Shown here piece after piece: positions 33,349 to 42,745 of a DNA stretch of 64,000 nt. Below the pieces are notes generated by a model, which searched no databases, was not told where the DNA came from, and worked only from the letters and a program-made list of their open reading frames with translations. The number at the start of each line of letters is the position of its first letter. The stretch's first letter is position 1. The stretch is from Isoptericola croceus (lineage in GTDB: Bacteria; Actinomycetota; Actinomycetes; Actinomycetales; Cellulomonadaceae). A program made the position numbers and the translations under genes. The stretch spans positions 62,001-126,000 of the forward strand of contig NZ_JARLLG010000007.1 in NCBI RefSeq assembly GCF_029382255.1, written 5' to 3'.

Positions 33349-33384
33349 GGGACGCTGCGGTCCGCGACCAGGGGAGGAGGAGCC

Positions 33385-33888
33385 GTGTCCACCAAGGCCA
33401 AGGGCGCCAAGAAGAAGAAGTCGGACGACCCACGCCAGGTCGTGGCGAACAACAAGAAGGCGCGCCACGACTTCGTGATCGAGGACGTCTTCGAGGCCGG
33501 CATCGTCCTGTCGGGGACCGAGGTCAAGGCGCTGCGCATGGGGCGCGCGTCGCTGCTGGACGGCTACGTCGCGATCGACCACGACGAGGCGTGGCTGGAG
33601 AACGTCCACATCCCCGAGTACTTCCAGGGCACGTGGAACAACCACACGCCGCGGCGCAAGCGCAAGCTGCTGCTGCACCGCGAGGAGATCGACCGGCTCG
33701 GGGTCAAGTCGCGCGAGAAGGGGCACACGATCGTGCCGCTGCGGCTGTACTTCCTGGACGGCCGGGCCAAGGTGGAGATCGCCCTGGCCCGAGGCAAGAA
33801 GGAGTTCGACAAGCGCCAGACGCTGCGCGAGCAGCAGGACATGCGCGAGGCCCGGCGGGCCATCCGCCACAAGGAGCTCCTCGGCTGA
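33385..33888 (+). CDS. smpB: SsrA-binding protein SmpB
   Basis: 167 aa, GTG start after GGGGAGGAGGAGCC. Conserved OB-fold landmarks: [40 protein letters not shown] and the C-terminal [14 protein letters not shown] tail that enters the ribosome. An extra Lys-rich N-terminus ([14 protein letters not shown]) is common in actinobacteria. It delivers tmRNA, encoded about 1.3 kb downstream, to stalled ribosomes. Confidence 0.95.
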   Translation: MSTKAKGAKKKKSDDPRQVVANNKKARHDFVIEDVFEAGIVLSGTEVKALRMGRASLLDGYVAIDHDEAWLENVHIPEYFQGTWNNHTPRRKRKLLLHREEIDRLGVKSREKGHTIVPLRLYFLDGRAKVEIALARGKKEFDKRQTLREQQDMREARRAIRHKELLG

Positions 33889-33934
33889 GCAGACCCGCCG
33901 CCGAGCGCGGCGTGCGCCCGACGGCGGTGCGGAC

Positions 33935-34609
33935 TCAGCGTTCGGCCGCCGGCACGGTGCCGGGCATCCACAGGAACTGGATGCGCTCCATGATCGGCTT
34001 GCGCTGGGTGTTCTGGAACGCGGCGACGGACCAGCCCTGATCGCCCCCGTCGGCACGCACGAGCGTGTACGTCTGCACTTTGGTCGAGGTGCCTGGCGTG
34101 TCGCCCTCGTAGGTATCGCCCCGGACGGTGAGAACGGCGACGTCGCTCGTGAGGAACCGCAGGGCGAGGTAGGAGTTGTCGAGCCGGGTCCCGTTCAGCA
34201 CGTCGTCGAACAGGGCGGCGTGACTGTCGATGATGTCCTGGCGTCCGGCGTAGTGCGTCCCCGCGAACGTGGTGTAGGTCGCGTCCGGGGTGAACGCGGA
34301 GCCGTAGGCGGAGGCGTCGTGGGCGGCCCACGACGCCTCGAGCCCGTCGACGACGTCGCAGACGCCTGCGACCGCGCCCGGCGCGGAGACACCGCTCACC
34401 GGCACGTCGGCGCACCGGGCGACCCCGTTCGCGGCGACAGCGCTGGTAGCCCGCAGGTAGGTGAGGCAGCCTGCCGTCGCCATGGCGAGGATCACGGCCG
34501 CACCGACGGCGACCCGCCACCACCGACGCCGTCGGCCCGAGGGTCGGCTCGTGCCCGGGTCGGGTGCGTCGTCGTGGGTGACGTCGATCGTGGCGGTCTG
34601 CGTGGTCAT
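33935..34609 (-). CDS. Membrane-anchored SnoaL-like (SgcJ/EcaC-type) protein
   Basis: 224 aa from the ATG at 34609 with GGAGGA upstream; the longer frame to 34696 crosses the MarR operator and is rejected. One N-terminal helix (WWRVAVGAAVILAMATAGC), which could also be a lipobox (ATAGC), then an exported NTF2-like cone fold of about 130 residues: VVDGLEASWAAHDASAYGSA, FTPDATYTTFAGTHYAGRQD and VLTVRGDTYEG. Such domains (SgcJ/EcaC, DUF4440) bind small ligands or act as enzymes; the role here is unknown. It is divergent from a MarR gene that probably controls it. Confidence 0.65.
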   Translation of the reverse strand: MTTQTATIDVTHDDAPDPGTSRPSGRRRRWWRVAVGAAVILAMATAGCLTYLRATSAVAANGVARCADVPVSGVSAPGAVAGVCDVVDGLEASWAAHDASAYGSAFTPDATYTTFAGTHYAGRQDIIDSHAALFDDVLNGTRLDNSYLALRFLTSDVAVLTVRGDTYEGDTPGTSTKVQTYTLVRADGGDQGWSVAAFQNTQRKPIMERIQFLWMPGTVPAAER

Positions 34610-34659
34610 CGCGTCCTCCGGGGGGAGTTCATGAGATAATGTGTGTACGCATGCAAGTA

Positions 34660-34673
34660 TTGCACACGTGCAA
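34660..34673. promoter_or_regulatory. MarR-type operator
   Basis: TTGCA-CACG-TGCAA is a perfect inverted repeat, between the divergent SnoaL-like and MarR genes and 12 nt before the MarR start. Confidence 0.55.
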
Positions 34674-34685
34674 CTAAGGAGTCGA

Positions 34686-35108
34686 GTGGACCTCACGACG
34701 ACCTATCGCCGGTACCTCGCAGCCGTGGTCCGGTTCCACCTGGCGGCGGCCGATGCCGGCGGGCTGGGTGCGACCGACTACCAGGCGGCCAACCTGCTCG
34801 CCTCCGAGGGCCCGCTGACCTCGGGCGAGCTGGGCCGGATGCTGCGGTTGTCGCCGAGTGCGACGACCCGAGTGGTCGACCGACTGATCGACGCCGGGAT
34901 CGCCGAGCGTGCGGCCGACCCGGACGATCGCCGTCGAACCCTCGTGCGCCACACCGGCCTGCTCCCCGACGGCCTGCTCGACCTCCTCGGGCGGGTGCAG
35001 GAGCCGATCGGGAGGGCCGTCGCCGGCCTCACCGACGCCCAGCGCGAAGGTCTCGAGGTCTACCTGCATGCTGCGACCGCCGCGTACCGCGACGCCCTCG
35101 AGCGCTGA
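34686..35108 (+). CDS. MarR-family transcriptional regulator
   Basis: 140 aa from the GTG at 34686, with AAGGAG 4 nt upstream; the frame upstream to 34641 runs through the operator. Winged helix: LGATDYQAANLLASEGPLTS, LGRMLRLSPSATTRVVDRLI and the wing ERAADPDDRRRTLV. C-terminal helices form the dimer. Probable local repressor of the divergent SnoaL-like gene; ligand unknown. Confidence 0.85.
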   Translation: MDLTTTYRRYLAAVVRFHLAAADAGGLGATDYQAANLLASEGPLTSGELGRMLRLSPSATTRVVDRLIDAGIAERAADPDDRRRTLVRHTGLLPDGLLDLLGRVQEPIGRAVAGLTDAQREGLEVYLHAATAAYRDALER

Positions 35109-35228
35109 CGGGCACCGCCAGGCGGGTGCGGGAAATATCCGTGCATGGCCGAGCGTTGATCGTCTACGATGGAGAGACCCGGCGGCACGGGCAGGTCGGC
35201 CGTGCCAGCGGGCTTTGACAACACCACA

Positions 35229-35592
35229 GGGGCTGATCGGTTTCGACGGTGGTCGTGATTCCAGGAGAAGCGGGCCGAGGAGGCAGGCTCATCTCGTGAA
35301 CGATGCCTGCAAACCTATAGGTGCCGATAACAAGCGCACCGACTTCGCCCTCGCCGCCTGAGCGAGTCTCGAAGTCCGTGAGCCCGGGATTGCTCTCGAC
35401 CCGGTAGCTCGCGTCATCTAGAGAGCCACTGCTCGCAGCCTTCGTCGTCGGGGCTGCGGGGACACTCAGACGACTGAGCCCGTCCACACCTTGTCTGCGT
35501 GAGTGTGGGGGCTGAGAAAAGCACAGCAGACTGCGCCCGGAGAAGTCCTGGAACAGCGTCACCGGACCCGGGTTCGATTCCCGGCAGCTCCA
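35229..35592 (+). ncRNA. ssrA: Transfer-messenger RNA
   Basis: The 5' end GGGGCTGATCGGTTTCGAC is the universal tmRNA start and the 3' end has the T-arm GGGTTCGATTCCC followed by CAGCTCC, which pairs with GGGGCTG (one G-U pair) to form the tRNA-like acceptor. The open reading frame gives the tag ADNKRTDFALAA then TGA; ALAA is the protease-recognition end. After the discriminator A at 35592 the genome reads CAC and not CCA, so the CCA tail would be added after transcription. smpB lies upstream. Confidence 0.95.
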
Positions 35593-35601
35593 CACCGAAG
35601 C

Positions 35602-35634
35602 GATGCCCCCGACCGTCCAGCGGTCGGGGGCATC
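35602..35634 (+). terminator. Terminator of ssrA
   Basis: GATGCCCCCGACCG and CGGTCGGGGGCATC pair perfectly around a short TCCAG loop, 10 nt after the tmRNA end. Confidence 0.8.
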
Positions 35635-35774
35635 GTCATGCCTGCGCCGTCCGCGCCGGTCCCCACCGAGGGTGAACTCCGCGGTGAGGCCTGGCCGGGA
35701 TCGACGGGGTGGGCGCAACATGAGAGGACCGGGCGCCACCGCGGGGCGGTGCCCACGGATGAAGGAGTCCGGTC

Positions 35775-36077
35775 ATGAGGAAGATCATCGTCGCGGCGGC
35801 TGCTGCCGCGGCACTGACGGTGCTGGGTTCCCCGGCCGCCGCGCACGTCATCACCGTCGACCCGCCAGGTCAGTCCGACACGAAGGAGGGCTGGGTCGGT
35901 GGAGGCGCCCTGCCGGGACAGGGCAAAGGGCTCGTCCCCGGGGGACCGGACGGGTCGTTCAAGCTGAGCCCGGCGCACGCCAAGGGCTTGAACAGTGCCT
36001 GCAAGTCGACCGAGGCGAACCCGTCGGCCGTGGACATCCGCGGACCGGGTGGACCGGGGTGTGCGCACGGCCAGTAG
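35775..36077 (+). CDS. Small secreted protein, unknown
   Basis: 100 aa with AAGGAG 7 nt before the ATG. A clear Sec signal (RKIIVAAAAAAALTVLGSPA, cleavage near AAA-HV) precedes about 77 residues rich in Gly and Pro, with two Cys (SACKST and GPGCAHGQ) that may form a disulfide. No domain is recognised. The phrase ITVDPPGQSDTKEGWVGGG looks specific and searchable. Confidence 0.7.
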   Translation: MRKIIVAAAAAAALTVLGSPAAAHVITVDPPGQSDTKEGWVGGGALPGQGKGLVPGGPDGSFKLSPAHAKGLNSACKSTEANPSAVDIRGPGGPGCAHGQ

Positions 36078-36186
36078 ACCTGCCCAGGTACCTCACCTGA
36101 CCTGTCGGCCTTCCGGGCCCGTGCGGCGAGGCCGGTTCCGCAGACCAGGTCGAGCTGCGCGAGCTCGGCGCGGCACACTGGGGCAC

Positions 36187-38730
36187 ATGCCCCCGACCTC
36201 ACTCGTCGAACTTCTCGCCGCGCCGCCGGCCCTCCCGGTCATCAGCGGCCTCGGTGAGCTCGAGACAGCGGTGCGCACGTCCGGGACGGCGGTGCTGCAG
36301 TCCCCGCCAGGAAGCGGGAAGACCACCCTGGTCCCGCCCTCGCTCGCGGTCGCTCGGGGCGGCCGGGTGGTCGTCACCCAACCACGCCGGATCGCCGCTC
36401 GCGCCGGCGCTCGCCGACTCGCCGGGCTCCTCGGCGAGCCGGTCGGCCGGACGGCCGGTTTCTCGGTGCGCGGCGACCGGCAAGCCGGCCCGGAGACTCT
36501 GGTGGAGTTCGTCACCACCGGCACCCTGCTGCGCCGACTGCAGCACGACCCGGAGCTCCCCGGGGTGAGCGCCGTCGTGCTCGACGAGATCCATGAGCGC
36601 CAGGTCGACGGTGACCTCCTGCTCGCCATGCTGATCGAGGCACGTGCCGCGCTGCGGGAGGACCTCGCGGTCGTGGCCATGTCCGCCACGGTCGAGGCAG
36701 GCCGCGTCGCCGAGCTGCTCGGGGCGGGGACGTCCGTGGTCACCGTGCCGGGCGCGCTGCACCCGGTCTCGACCGTGTGGTGCCCGGGGCCGCGCACAGC
36801 ACCGCGACTGACGCCGTCGGGCACCAGCCGTGAGTTCCTCGGTCACGTCACCGACGTCCTGGGACGAGCGCTGCAGGAACAGACCGGTGACGTCCTGGTC
36901 TTTCTTCCAGGTGCCCGGGAGGTCGACGACGTGGTGCGTCGCGCCCGCGCCGCCTGGCCTCGGGTCGATGTGCTGCCGCTGCACGGCCGCCTCTCGGGGG
37001 CCGAGCAGGATCGTGCCCTCCAGCCGACGTCGAACCGGCGCGTCGTCGTCTCCACGGCGGTGGCGGAGTCCTCGCTGACCGTCCCGGGAGTCCGGGTCGT
37101 GGTGGACGCCGGCCTCGCCCGGGAGTCCCGCACCGACCACCATCGGGGCCTGGCCGGGCTCGTCACCCGTAGCGTGAGCCAGGCCGCCGCCGAGCAGCGC
37201 GCAGGACGGGCTGGACGTCAGAGCCCTGGGACGGTGTACCGGTGCTGGTCCGCGGCGGAGCACGCCGGTCTGGCGCGCCACCCCCGGCCGGAGATCCTCA
37301 CCGCCGACCTGACCGGCCCGATGCTCGAGCTCGCTCTGTGGGGCGCGCCGGGGGGCAGAGGTCTGGCACTGCTGGACGCGCCCCCGCCGCCGGCCGCCGC
37401 GGCCGCTCTCGCCGTCCTCGGGGAGCTCGGCGCAGTGACGTCCGACGGCACCGTCACGGCGCGGGGCCGGGCGATCGCGGCGGTCGGGACCGACCCTCGC
37501 CTGGCACGGGCCCTGCTCGACGGCGCGGAGGCCGTCGGCCCCCGCGTCGCCGCGGAGACCGTCGCGCTCCTTGCGGCCGATGGCGGACCGAGCGACGTCG
37601 ACCTGGCGGTGGCGCTGCGCCGCCAGCGTTCCGCACCGGGGCGGGGCAGCGCCTGGCGGCGCGAGGCGGACCGCTGGGAGCGGATCGCCGCGCCACCGGG
37701 CCGGGCCGCGACGGACGACCGGACCAGGACGTCGTCCAGGTCGCACGGGGTGAGCCTGGACCTCGCCGTCGGGACCGTGACGGCGTTGGCCCATCCTGAT
37801 CGCATCGCCCGCAGGCGGCCAGGGACCGACCGATACCTCATGGCAGGGGGAGCCGGGGCGCGCCTCGCCGGGGGAGCCCTGGCCGGCAGCGAGTGGCTCG
37901 CCGTCGCGGAGGCGACCCGGTCGCCCGGTCAGCCCGACGCCCTCGTCCGGTCGGCGGTACCGATCGACGAGGCCACCGCACGCCACGCCGGGGCGGGGCT
38001 GCTGAGGACGGCGGACGACGTCGCGTGGCGGGACGGCCGGCTGGTGGCTCGCCGGGTGGTGCGGCTGGGGGCGATCGAGCTGTCCGCGGAGCCCCTGAGC
38101 CGTCCGTCGGCCGACCTCGTCGCCATCGCCGTCCAGCAGGGCCTGCGCGCCGAAGGGCTCGACCTGGTGCCGTGGCCACCGGCAGCGGTCTCGCTGCGCC
38201 GCCGGCTGGCCTTCCTGCACTCAGCACTGGGTGAGCCGTGGCCGGACGTGTCCGACGAGGCCCTGCAGGACCGGGTGCCTGAGTGGCTCGGGCCGGACCT
38301 GGCCCGCGTGCGGACCGGCCGAGACCTTCGCCGCCTGGACACGACGACGGCGCTGCGCAGGCTGCTCCCATGGCCCGAGGCTTCCCGGCTGGACGTGCTC
38401 GCTCCCGAGCGCGTCACCGTCCCGACCGGATCGGCCCTGCGTGTGGACTACTCCGACCCGGCCCGGCCTGTCCTGGCTGTCCGCGTCCAGGAGGTCTTCG
38501 GCTGGCACGGGGCACCCTCCCTGGCCGGTGGACGGGTGCCGCTGGTCCTGGAGCTGCTCTCGCCGGCGCGCCGGCCGGCCGCCGTCACCGCGGATCTCGC
38601 GGGGTTCTGGCGCACCGGCTATCCGCAGGTGCGGGCCGAGCTGCGCGGACGGTATCCCAAGCACCCGTGGCCCGAGGACCCGGCGGCCGCCAGTGCGACG
38701 ACTCGGACCAAGGGTGCTTCGCGCGGCTGA
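36187..38730 (+). CDS. hrpB: ATP-dependent helicase HrpB
   Basis: 847 aa from the ATG at 36187; the in-frame extension to 35995 reads through the preceding gene. DEAH-box motifs in order: Walker A SPPGSGKTTLV (about 38), TQPRRIAAR, LDEIHERQVDGD (DEIH), MSATVEA, VVVSTAVAESSLTV and the arginine-finger motif VSQAAAEQRAGRAGR. After the helicase core come the HA2 and HrpB-specific C-terminal domains ending WRTGYPQVRAELRGRYPKHP. HrpB is a putative 3'-5' RNA helicase of unknown target in most bacteria. Confidence 0.92.
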   Translation: MPPTSLVELLAAPPALPVISGLGELETAVRTSGTAVLQSPPGSGKTTLVPPSLAVARGGRVVVTQPRRIAARAGARRLAGLLGEPVGRTAGFSVRGDRQAGPETLVEFVTTGTLLRRLQHDPELPGVSAVVLDEIHERQVDGDLLLAMLIEARAALREDLAVVAMSATVEAGRVAELLGAGTSVVTVPGALHPVSTVWCPGPRTAPRLTPSGTSREFLGHVTDVLGRALQEQTGDVLVFLPGAREVDDVVRRARAAWPRVDVLPLHGRLSGAEQDRALQPTSNRRVVVSTAVAESSLTVPGVRVVVDAGLARESRTDHHRGLAGLVTRSVSQAAAEQRAGRAGRQSPGTVYRCWSAAEHAGLARHPRPEILTADLTGPMLELALWGAPGGRGLALLDAPPPPAAAAALAVLGELGAVTSDGTVTARGRAIAAVGTDPRLARALLDGAEAVGPRVAAETVALLAADGGPSDVDLAVALRRQRSAPGRGSAWRREADRWERIAAPPGRAATDDRTRTSSRSHGVSLDLAVGTVTALAHPDRIARRRPGTDRYLMAGGAGARLAGGALAGSEWLAVAEATRSPGQPDALVRSAVPIDEATARHAGAGLLRTADDVAWRDGRLVARRVVRLGAIELSAEPLSRPSADLVAIAVQQGLRAEGLDLVPWPPAAVSLRRRLAFLHSALGEPWPDVSDEALQDRVPEWLGPDLARVRTGRDLRRLDTTTALRRLLPWPEASRLDVLAPERVTVPTGSALRVDYSDPARPVLAVRVQEVFGWHGAPSLAGGRVPLVLELLSPARRPAAVTADLAGFWRTGYPQVRAELRGRYPKHPWPEDPAAASATTRTKGASRG

Positions 38731-38850
38731 GACCCGCGGCCCGTCGCCTGCCTGGCCGCGCCGCGACGCGCGGAGATCCTGTGAATGCTGGACACTGAAG
38801 TCCCACGTCGTCATGGTGGGGGTGCTGACCGTCACCGGAGAGGGGATGCC

Positions 38851-40581
38851 ATGACCGAGGGAAGGCTCGATGCGGTCGCGAGGCGGCTGGGGCTGCGGAC
38901 GGACCCGATCATCTTCTTCGTCTCGGCCGCGCTCATGGTGGCGTTCCTGCTGGTGCTGCTGGCCTTCCCGGAGTCCATCGGCAGCGCGTTCGGGCAGGGC
39001 CGGGAATGGATCGTCACGAACCTCGGATGGTTCTTCATCCTGGGGGTGACGGTCTGGCTGCTCTTCCTCGCGTACATCGCGCTGAGCCGGTACGGCCACC
39101 TGCGGCTCGGTCCGGACGACGCCCGCCCGGAGTACAGCAACCTGTCGTGGTTCGCGATGCTGTTCGCCGGTGGGATCGGCACGGTCCTGATGTTCTGGGG
39201 CGTGGCCGAGCCGATGTCGCACTTCGCGACGCCGCCCCTGGCCGACGTGCCGCCGTACTCGGCCGAGGCCGCCGAGAACGCGATGTCGATCTCGATGTAC
39301 CACCTGAGTCTGCACACCTGGGCGATCTTCACGTTGCCCGGCCTGGCGTTCGGCTACTTCGTCTACCGTTTCGACCTCCCGCTGCGGGTCAGCTCGGTCT
39401 TCTACCCGTTCCTCAAGGAACGGATCTACGGCCCGATCGGCAGGACGATCGACATCTTCGCCGTGCTCGGCACCCTGTTCGGCCTGGCGGTGTCCCTCGG
39501 TCTCGGTACGTCGCAGATCGGTGCGGGGATCAACGCGCTCCTCCCAGGTGTCGAGAACGGCATGTGGCTCCAGGTGGGCGTGATCACCGTACTCACGATC
39601 GTGGCGGTCGGGTCGATCGTGGCCGGTCTCGACAAGGGCGTGAAGCGGCTGTCGAACGTCAACATCCTCCTGGCGGTCGGCCTGATGATCTTCGTGCTGG
39701 TCTCCGGGGACACGGTCTTCCTGCTCCGGCAGATCCCGCAGAGCATCGGCGTCTATCTCCAGGATCTCGTCGGGCTGGCGTTCTGGAACGACGCCATGTC
39801 GCCGTTCACGAAGGAGGACGGCTGGGGCTGGCAGGGCGGTTGGACCGTCTTCTACTGGGCCTGGACGGTCACCTGGGCGCCGTTCATGGGGGTGTTCCTG
39901 GCGCGCATCTCCCGCGGGCGCACGATCCGTCAGTTCGTGGGCGGTGTGCTGATCGCGCCGTCGTTGTTCACGGCCGTGTGGTTCGTCATCTTCGGCTGGT
40001 CCGCGATGGAGCTCGACGGCATCGGCGGGTCGGGCGGTGCGCTCGCCGATGCGGTCTCGGAGGACGTCGCGCTGGCGATGTTCACCTTCTTCGAGAACTT
40101 CCCCGCGGCGACGCTCGTCTCGGGCATCGCCGTCGTGGTCGTGGCCCTGTTCTTCGCGACCTCGTCGGACTCGGCGTCCCTGGTGATCGACATGCTCTGC
40201 GCGGGCACCCCGGACTCGGGGCCCACGCGCCAGCGGGTCTTCTGGGGGGTGAGCGAGGGTGCGCTGGCGGCGTCGCTGATCATCCTCGGCGGCCTGACCG
40301 ACGCGGACGGTCTCGCCGCGCTGCAGCAGGTGATCACCGTGATCGGGTTGCCGATCTTCCTCCTGGTGTTCCTCATGCTGTTCAGTCTGCTCAAGTCGTT
40401 GCACTCGGAACGCCGTGCCGCGATCGAGGCGCAGTTCGCCGGGGTGCTGGCTCGCCGTGACCGTGCTGACCGAGGCCGGCCGAAGGTGGCCGGACAGGGC
40501 CGTGGCCGGGAGGCGGGCGACGAGACTGCCGCGCCGGTCGAGGGTGCACTACCTGCCTCCGACACCAGCGAGCAGACCTGA
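38851..40581 (+). CDS. BCCT-family transporter (betaine/carnitine/choline type)
   Basis: 576 aa from the ATG at 38851 with GGAGAGGGG upstream; the longer frame to 38785 lacks support. Twelve helices; the family signature around helix 8 reads GWTVFYWAWTVTWAPFMGVF, forming the aromatic substrate box (WTVFYWAW), and LARISRGRTIRQFV follows. The charged C-terminal tail of about 55 residues is the part that senses osmotic stress in some members. Substrate is a quaternary amine such as glycine betaine, uptake driven by sodium or protons. A PLP enzyme gene begins 7 nt after its stop. Confidence 0.9.
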   Translation: MTEGRLDAVARRLGLRTDPIIFFVSAALMVAFLLVLLAFPESIGSAFGQGREWIVTNLGWFFILGVTVWLLFLAYIALSRYGHLRLGPDDARPEYSNLSWFAMLFAGGIGTVLMFWGVAEPMSHFATPPLADVPPYSAEAAENAMSISMYHLSLHTWAIFTLPGLAFGYFVYRFDLPLRVSSVFYPFLKERIYGPIGRTIDIFAVLGTLFGLAVSLGLGTSQIGAGINALLPGVENGMWLQVGVITVLTIVAVGSIVAGLDKGVKRLSNVNILLAVGLMIFVLVSGDTVFLLRQIPQSIGVYLQDLVGLAFWNDAMSPFTKEDGWGWQGGWTVFYWAWTVTWAPFMGVFLARISRGRTIRQFVGGVLIAPSLFTAVWFVIFGWSAMELDGIGGSGGALADAVSEDVALAMFTFFENFPAATLVSGIAVVVVALFFATSSDSASLVIDMLCAGTPDSGPTRQRVFWGVSEGALAASLIILGGLTDADGLAALQQVITVIGLPIFLLVFLMLFSLLKSLHSERRAAIEAQFAGVLARRDRADRGRPKVAGQGRGREAGDETAAPVEGALPASDTSEQT

Positions 40582-40588
40582 CAGCTCG

Positions 40589-41749
40589 ATGAGGATCGAC
40601 GACCCGAGCCTGTCCTGGCCGCTGCTCGCGCTCGACCGTGCCGCCGTCGAGCACAACGTCGCCACGGTGGCCGGAGCGCTGGCGGCGGCAGGTGTCGAGC
40701 ATGCGCCGCACGTCAAGACCCATATGGCTCGGGCCCTGTGGGACCGGCAACGCGCGGCGGGTGCCTGGGGAGCAACGGTCGCCACGCCGGCCCAGCTCAG
40801 CACGGTGCTGGCATGGGGTACCGCGCGGCACGTGCTGCTGGCCAACGAGCTGGTCGATCCGCGGGACGCCGCCCGGGTCCGTGCCGCCCTCGACGCCGGT
40901 CACGCCGACGAGGTCTGGGTGTGCGTGGACTCCGCCCACGGCGTCGAGGTGCTGCGCAGAGCGTTCGACGGCGCGACGCACCAGCGGCTCGGCGTGCTGG
41001 TCGAGCTCGGGGTGGACGGCGGCCGCACCGGCGTCCGGACGGTCGACGGGGTCGTCGGTCTCGCCCGACGGGTCACCGGTGCGGGCCTGCGGCTCGTGGG
41101 TGTCAGCGGCTACGAGGGGCCGGTCGCGCGCGGCACCGGCGCGGCCGAGCTCGACGCGGTCGCCCGCTGGTGCGTCCGGCTGCGCGAGGCGGGGGCCGCC
41201 GTCGCGCACTTCGTCGAGGGGCCGGTCGTGCTGTCGGCCGGGGGCAGCGCCTACACGGACGTGGTGGTGCGGCAGCTCACGGCGGCACCCGGTGCGCGCG
41301 TCGTCGTCCGCTCCGGGGCGTACGTCGCCCACGACCACGGCCACTACGCGCACGCCGACCCGTGGACCCGGCTGGGGGTCGCGCCGCTGCGGCCGGCGAT
41401 CACGGTGTGGGCGTCCGTGCTCTCCGCGCCCGAGCGTGGCCTGGCGGTGTGCGGCATGGGTCGCCGGAACGTCTCGTTCGACATCGACCTCCCGGTGCCG
41501 CTGGTCGCCCGCAGCACCGACGCCACGGGCCGGCTCGACGGAGCCCGAGCCCTGGACGCCCGGGTGACCGCGCTCGACGACCAGCACGCCTACCTGCACG
41601 TCCCCGACGACGACCTCGTCCCGGGAGAGGTCGTCGGGTTCGGCATCTCGCACCCGTGCACGACCTTCGACAAGTACCGCACGGGCCTGCTCACCGACGG
41701 CGACGAGGTCGCTGCGATCCTGACGTTCGAGCTCACGCAGGACCGCTGA
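40589..41749 (+). CDS. PLP-dependent D-threonine aldolase / D-serine dehydratase-like enzyme
   Basis: 386 aa from the ATG at 40589, 7 nt after the transporter gene. The N-terminal alanine-racemase-type barrel has the PLP lysine in HVKTHM (Lys43) and ENDs in a beta domain with the metal motif FGISHPCTTFDKY (His and Cys ligands), as in the DSD1/D-threonine aldolase family. These enzymes cleave D-beta-hydroxy amino acids or dehydrate D-serine. Coupling to a betaine-type transporter is unusual and may indicate that the transporter carries the substrate or a related amine. Confidence 0.8.
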   Translation: MRIDDPSLSWPLLALDRAAVEHNVATVAGALAAAGVEHAPHVKTHMARALWDRQRAAGAWGATVATPAQLSTVLAWGTARHVLLANELVDPRDAARVRAALDAGHADEVWVCVDSAHGVEVLRRAFDGATHQRLGVLVELGVDGGRTGVRTVDGVVGLARRVTGAGLRLVGVSGYEGPVARGTGAAELDAVARWCVRLREAGAAVAHFVEGPVVLSAGGSAYTDVVVRQLTAAPGARVVVRSGAYVAHDHGHYAHADPWTRLGVAPLRPAITVWASVLSAPERGLAVCGMGRRNVSFDIDLPVPLVARSTDATGRLDGARALDARVTALDDQHAYLHVPDDDLVPGEVVGFGISHPCTTFDKYRTGLLTDGDEVAAILTFELTQDR

Positions 41750-41764
41750 CCCCGACGACGTCGG

Positions 41765-42745
41765 TCAGCGCACGAGCTCGGGCTCGCGGTCGTGCTCCGT
41801 GGTCGCCGGGCCGTCCGGGCCGCCGCTGCCGTCGTCGGGCCCGCTCCCCGGGCTGCCGTTGCCGCCTGACTGCCCGGGCGGGGGAGTGCCGACGCGCCGT
41901 CGGACCAGCCGGTACACGACGAACCCGACGGTGGCGACGGCGAGCCACGGAAGCAGGACGCCGAAGACCAGCACGACGGTCTCGACGGTGGCGACGAACG
42001 CGTTCCACCCGGTGGCCAGGCCGCCGGTGAAGCCACCACGCGGAGCGGTCAGCTGTTCCGCGGGTGCCTCGATCCGCACATGGATGGTGGACATGGCGAC
42101 CTGGTCGCTGAGCGACTCGCGCTGTGCCGCGAGGGAGTCGAGCTCGGCCTGGCGCTGCGAGAGCTCGCGCTCCACCTCGAGCAGGTCCGCGGTGGATCCC
42201 GCCGAGGCGAGAAGCTCGCTGAGGCGGGCGGTGGACGTGGTGAGCGCCGAGATCCGCGCGTCGAGGTCCTGACCCTGGCTCGTGACGTCGGTGCTGGACA
42301 TCTCGAGGTCCTGGACCGTGCCGAGGTCGTGGAGCGCTTCGACGGCGCTGGAGGTGCGGTCAGCCGGGACGCGGAACGTCAGCTCGGCCCAGCCGGGGGA
42401 GCCCTCGTCGCCGGGGTTCTCGTGGCGCTCCTCGACGTGTCCGCCCGCCTGCTCCACGAGTCGGATCAGCGCTGCCGACGTGGCCGTCGGTTCCGCGGAG
42501 ACGATCGTGACGTAGCCCCTGACGATCACCTCGCGGTCGACGACGGAGGAGGTCGCGTCCTGCTCGAGGCCGTTGTCGTCCGCCACGGCGGCAGCCTCGT
42601 CGGCTGCCGTGTCACCGTCCGACATCTCCATGGAGCTGCCGGCCGTGCTGTCCGCTCCCGAACCGGAGCAGGCCGCAAGGCCGAGGGTGAGCACCAGGGC
42701 GACGGCGGCCGTCGCCGCGCGGCGAGGCAGGGAACGAATCGGCAT
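41765..42745 (-). CDS. DUF4349 lipoprotein
   Basis: 326 aa. Lipobox LGLAACSG (Cys26), an acidic linker, then DUF4349: EVIVRGYVTIVSAEPTATSA, a ferredoxin-like region, a coiled coil (STADLLEVERELSQRQAELD SLAAQRESL) and a C-terminal membrane helix (AFVATVETVVLVFGVLLPWL) followed by a Pro/Gly-rich tail. The family is membrane-associated and often under stress or division control, but its function is unknown. It is convergent with the racemase-type gene. Confidence 0.85.
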   Translation of the reverse strand: MPIRSLPRRAATAAVALVLTLGLAACSGSGADSTAGSSMEMSDGDTAADEAAAVADDNGLEQDATSSVVDREVIVRGYVTIVSAEPTATSAALIRLVEQAGGHVEERHENPGDEGSPGWAELTFRVPADRTSSAVEALHDLGTVQDLEMSSTDVTSQGQDLDARISALTTSTARLSELLASAGSTADLLEVERELSQRQAELDSLAAQRESLSDQVAMSTIHVRIEAPAEQLTAPRGGFTGGLATGWNAFVATVETVVLVFGVLLPWLAVATVGFVVYRLVRRRVGTPPPGQSGGNGSPGSGPDDGSGGPDGPATTEHDREPELVR

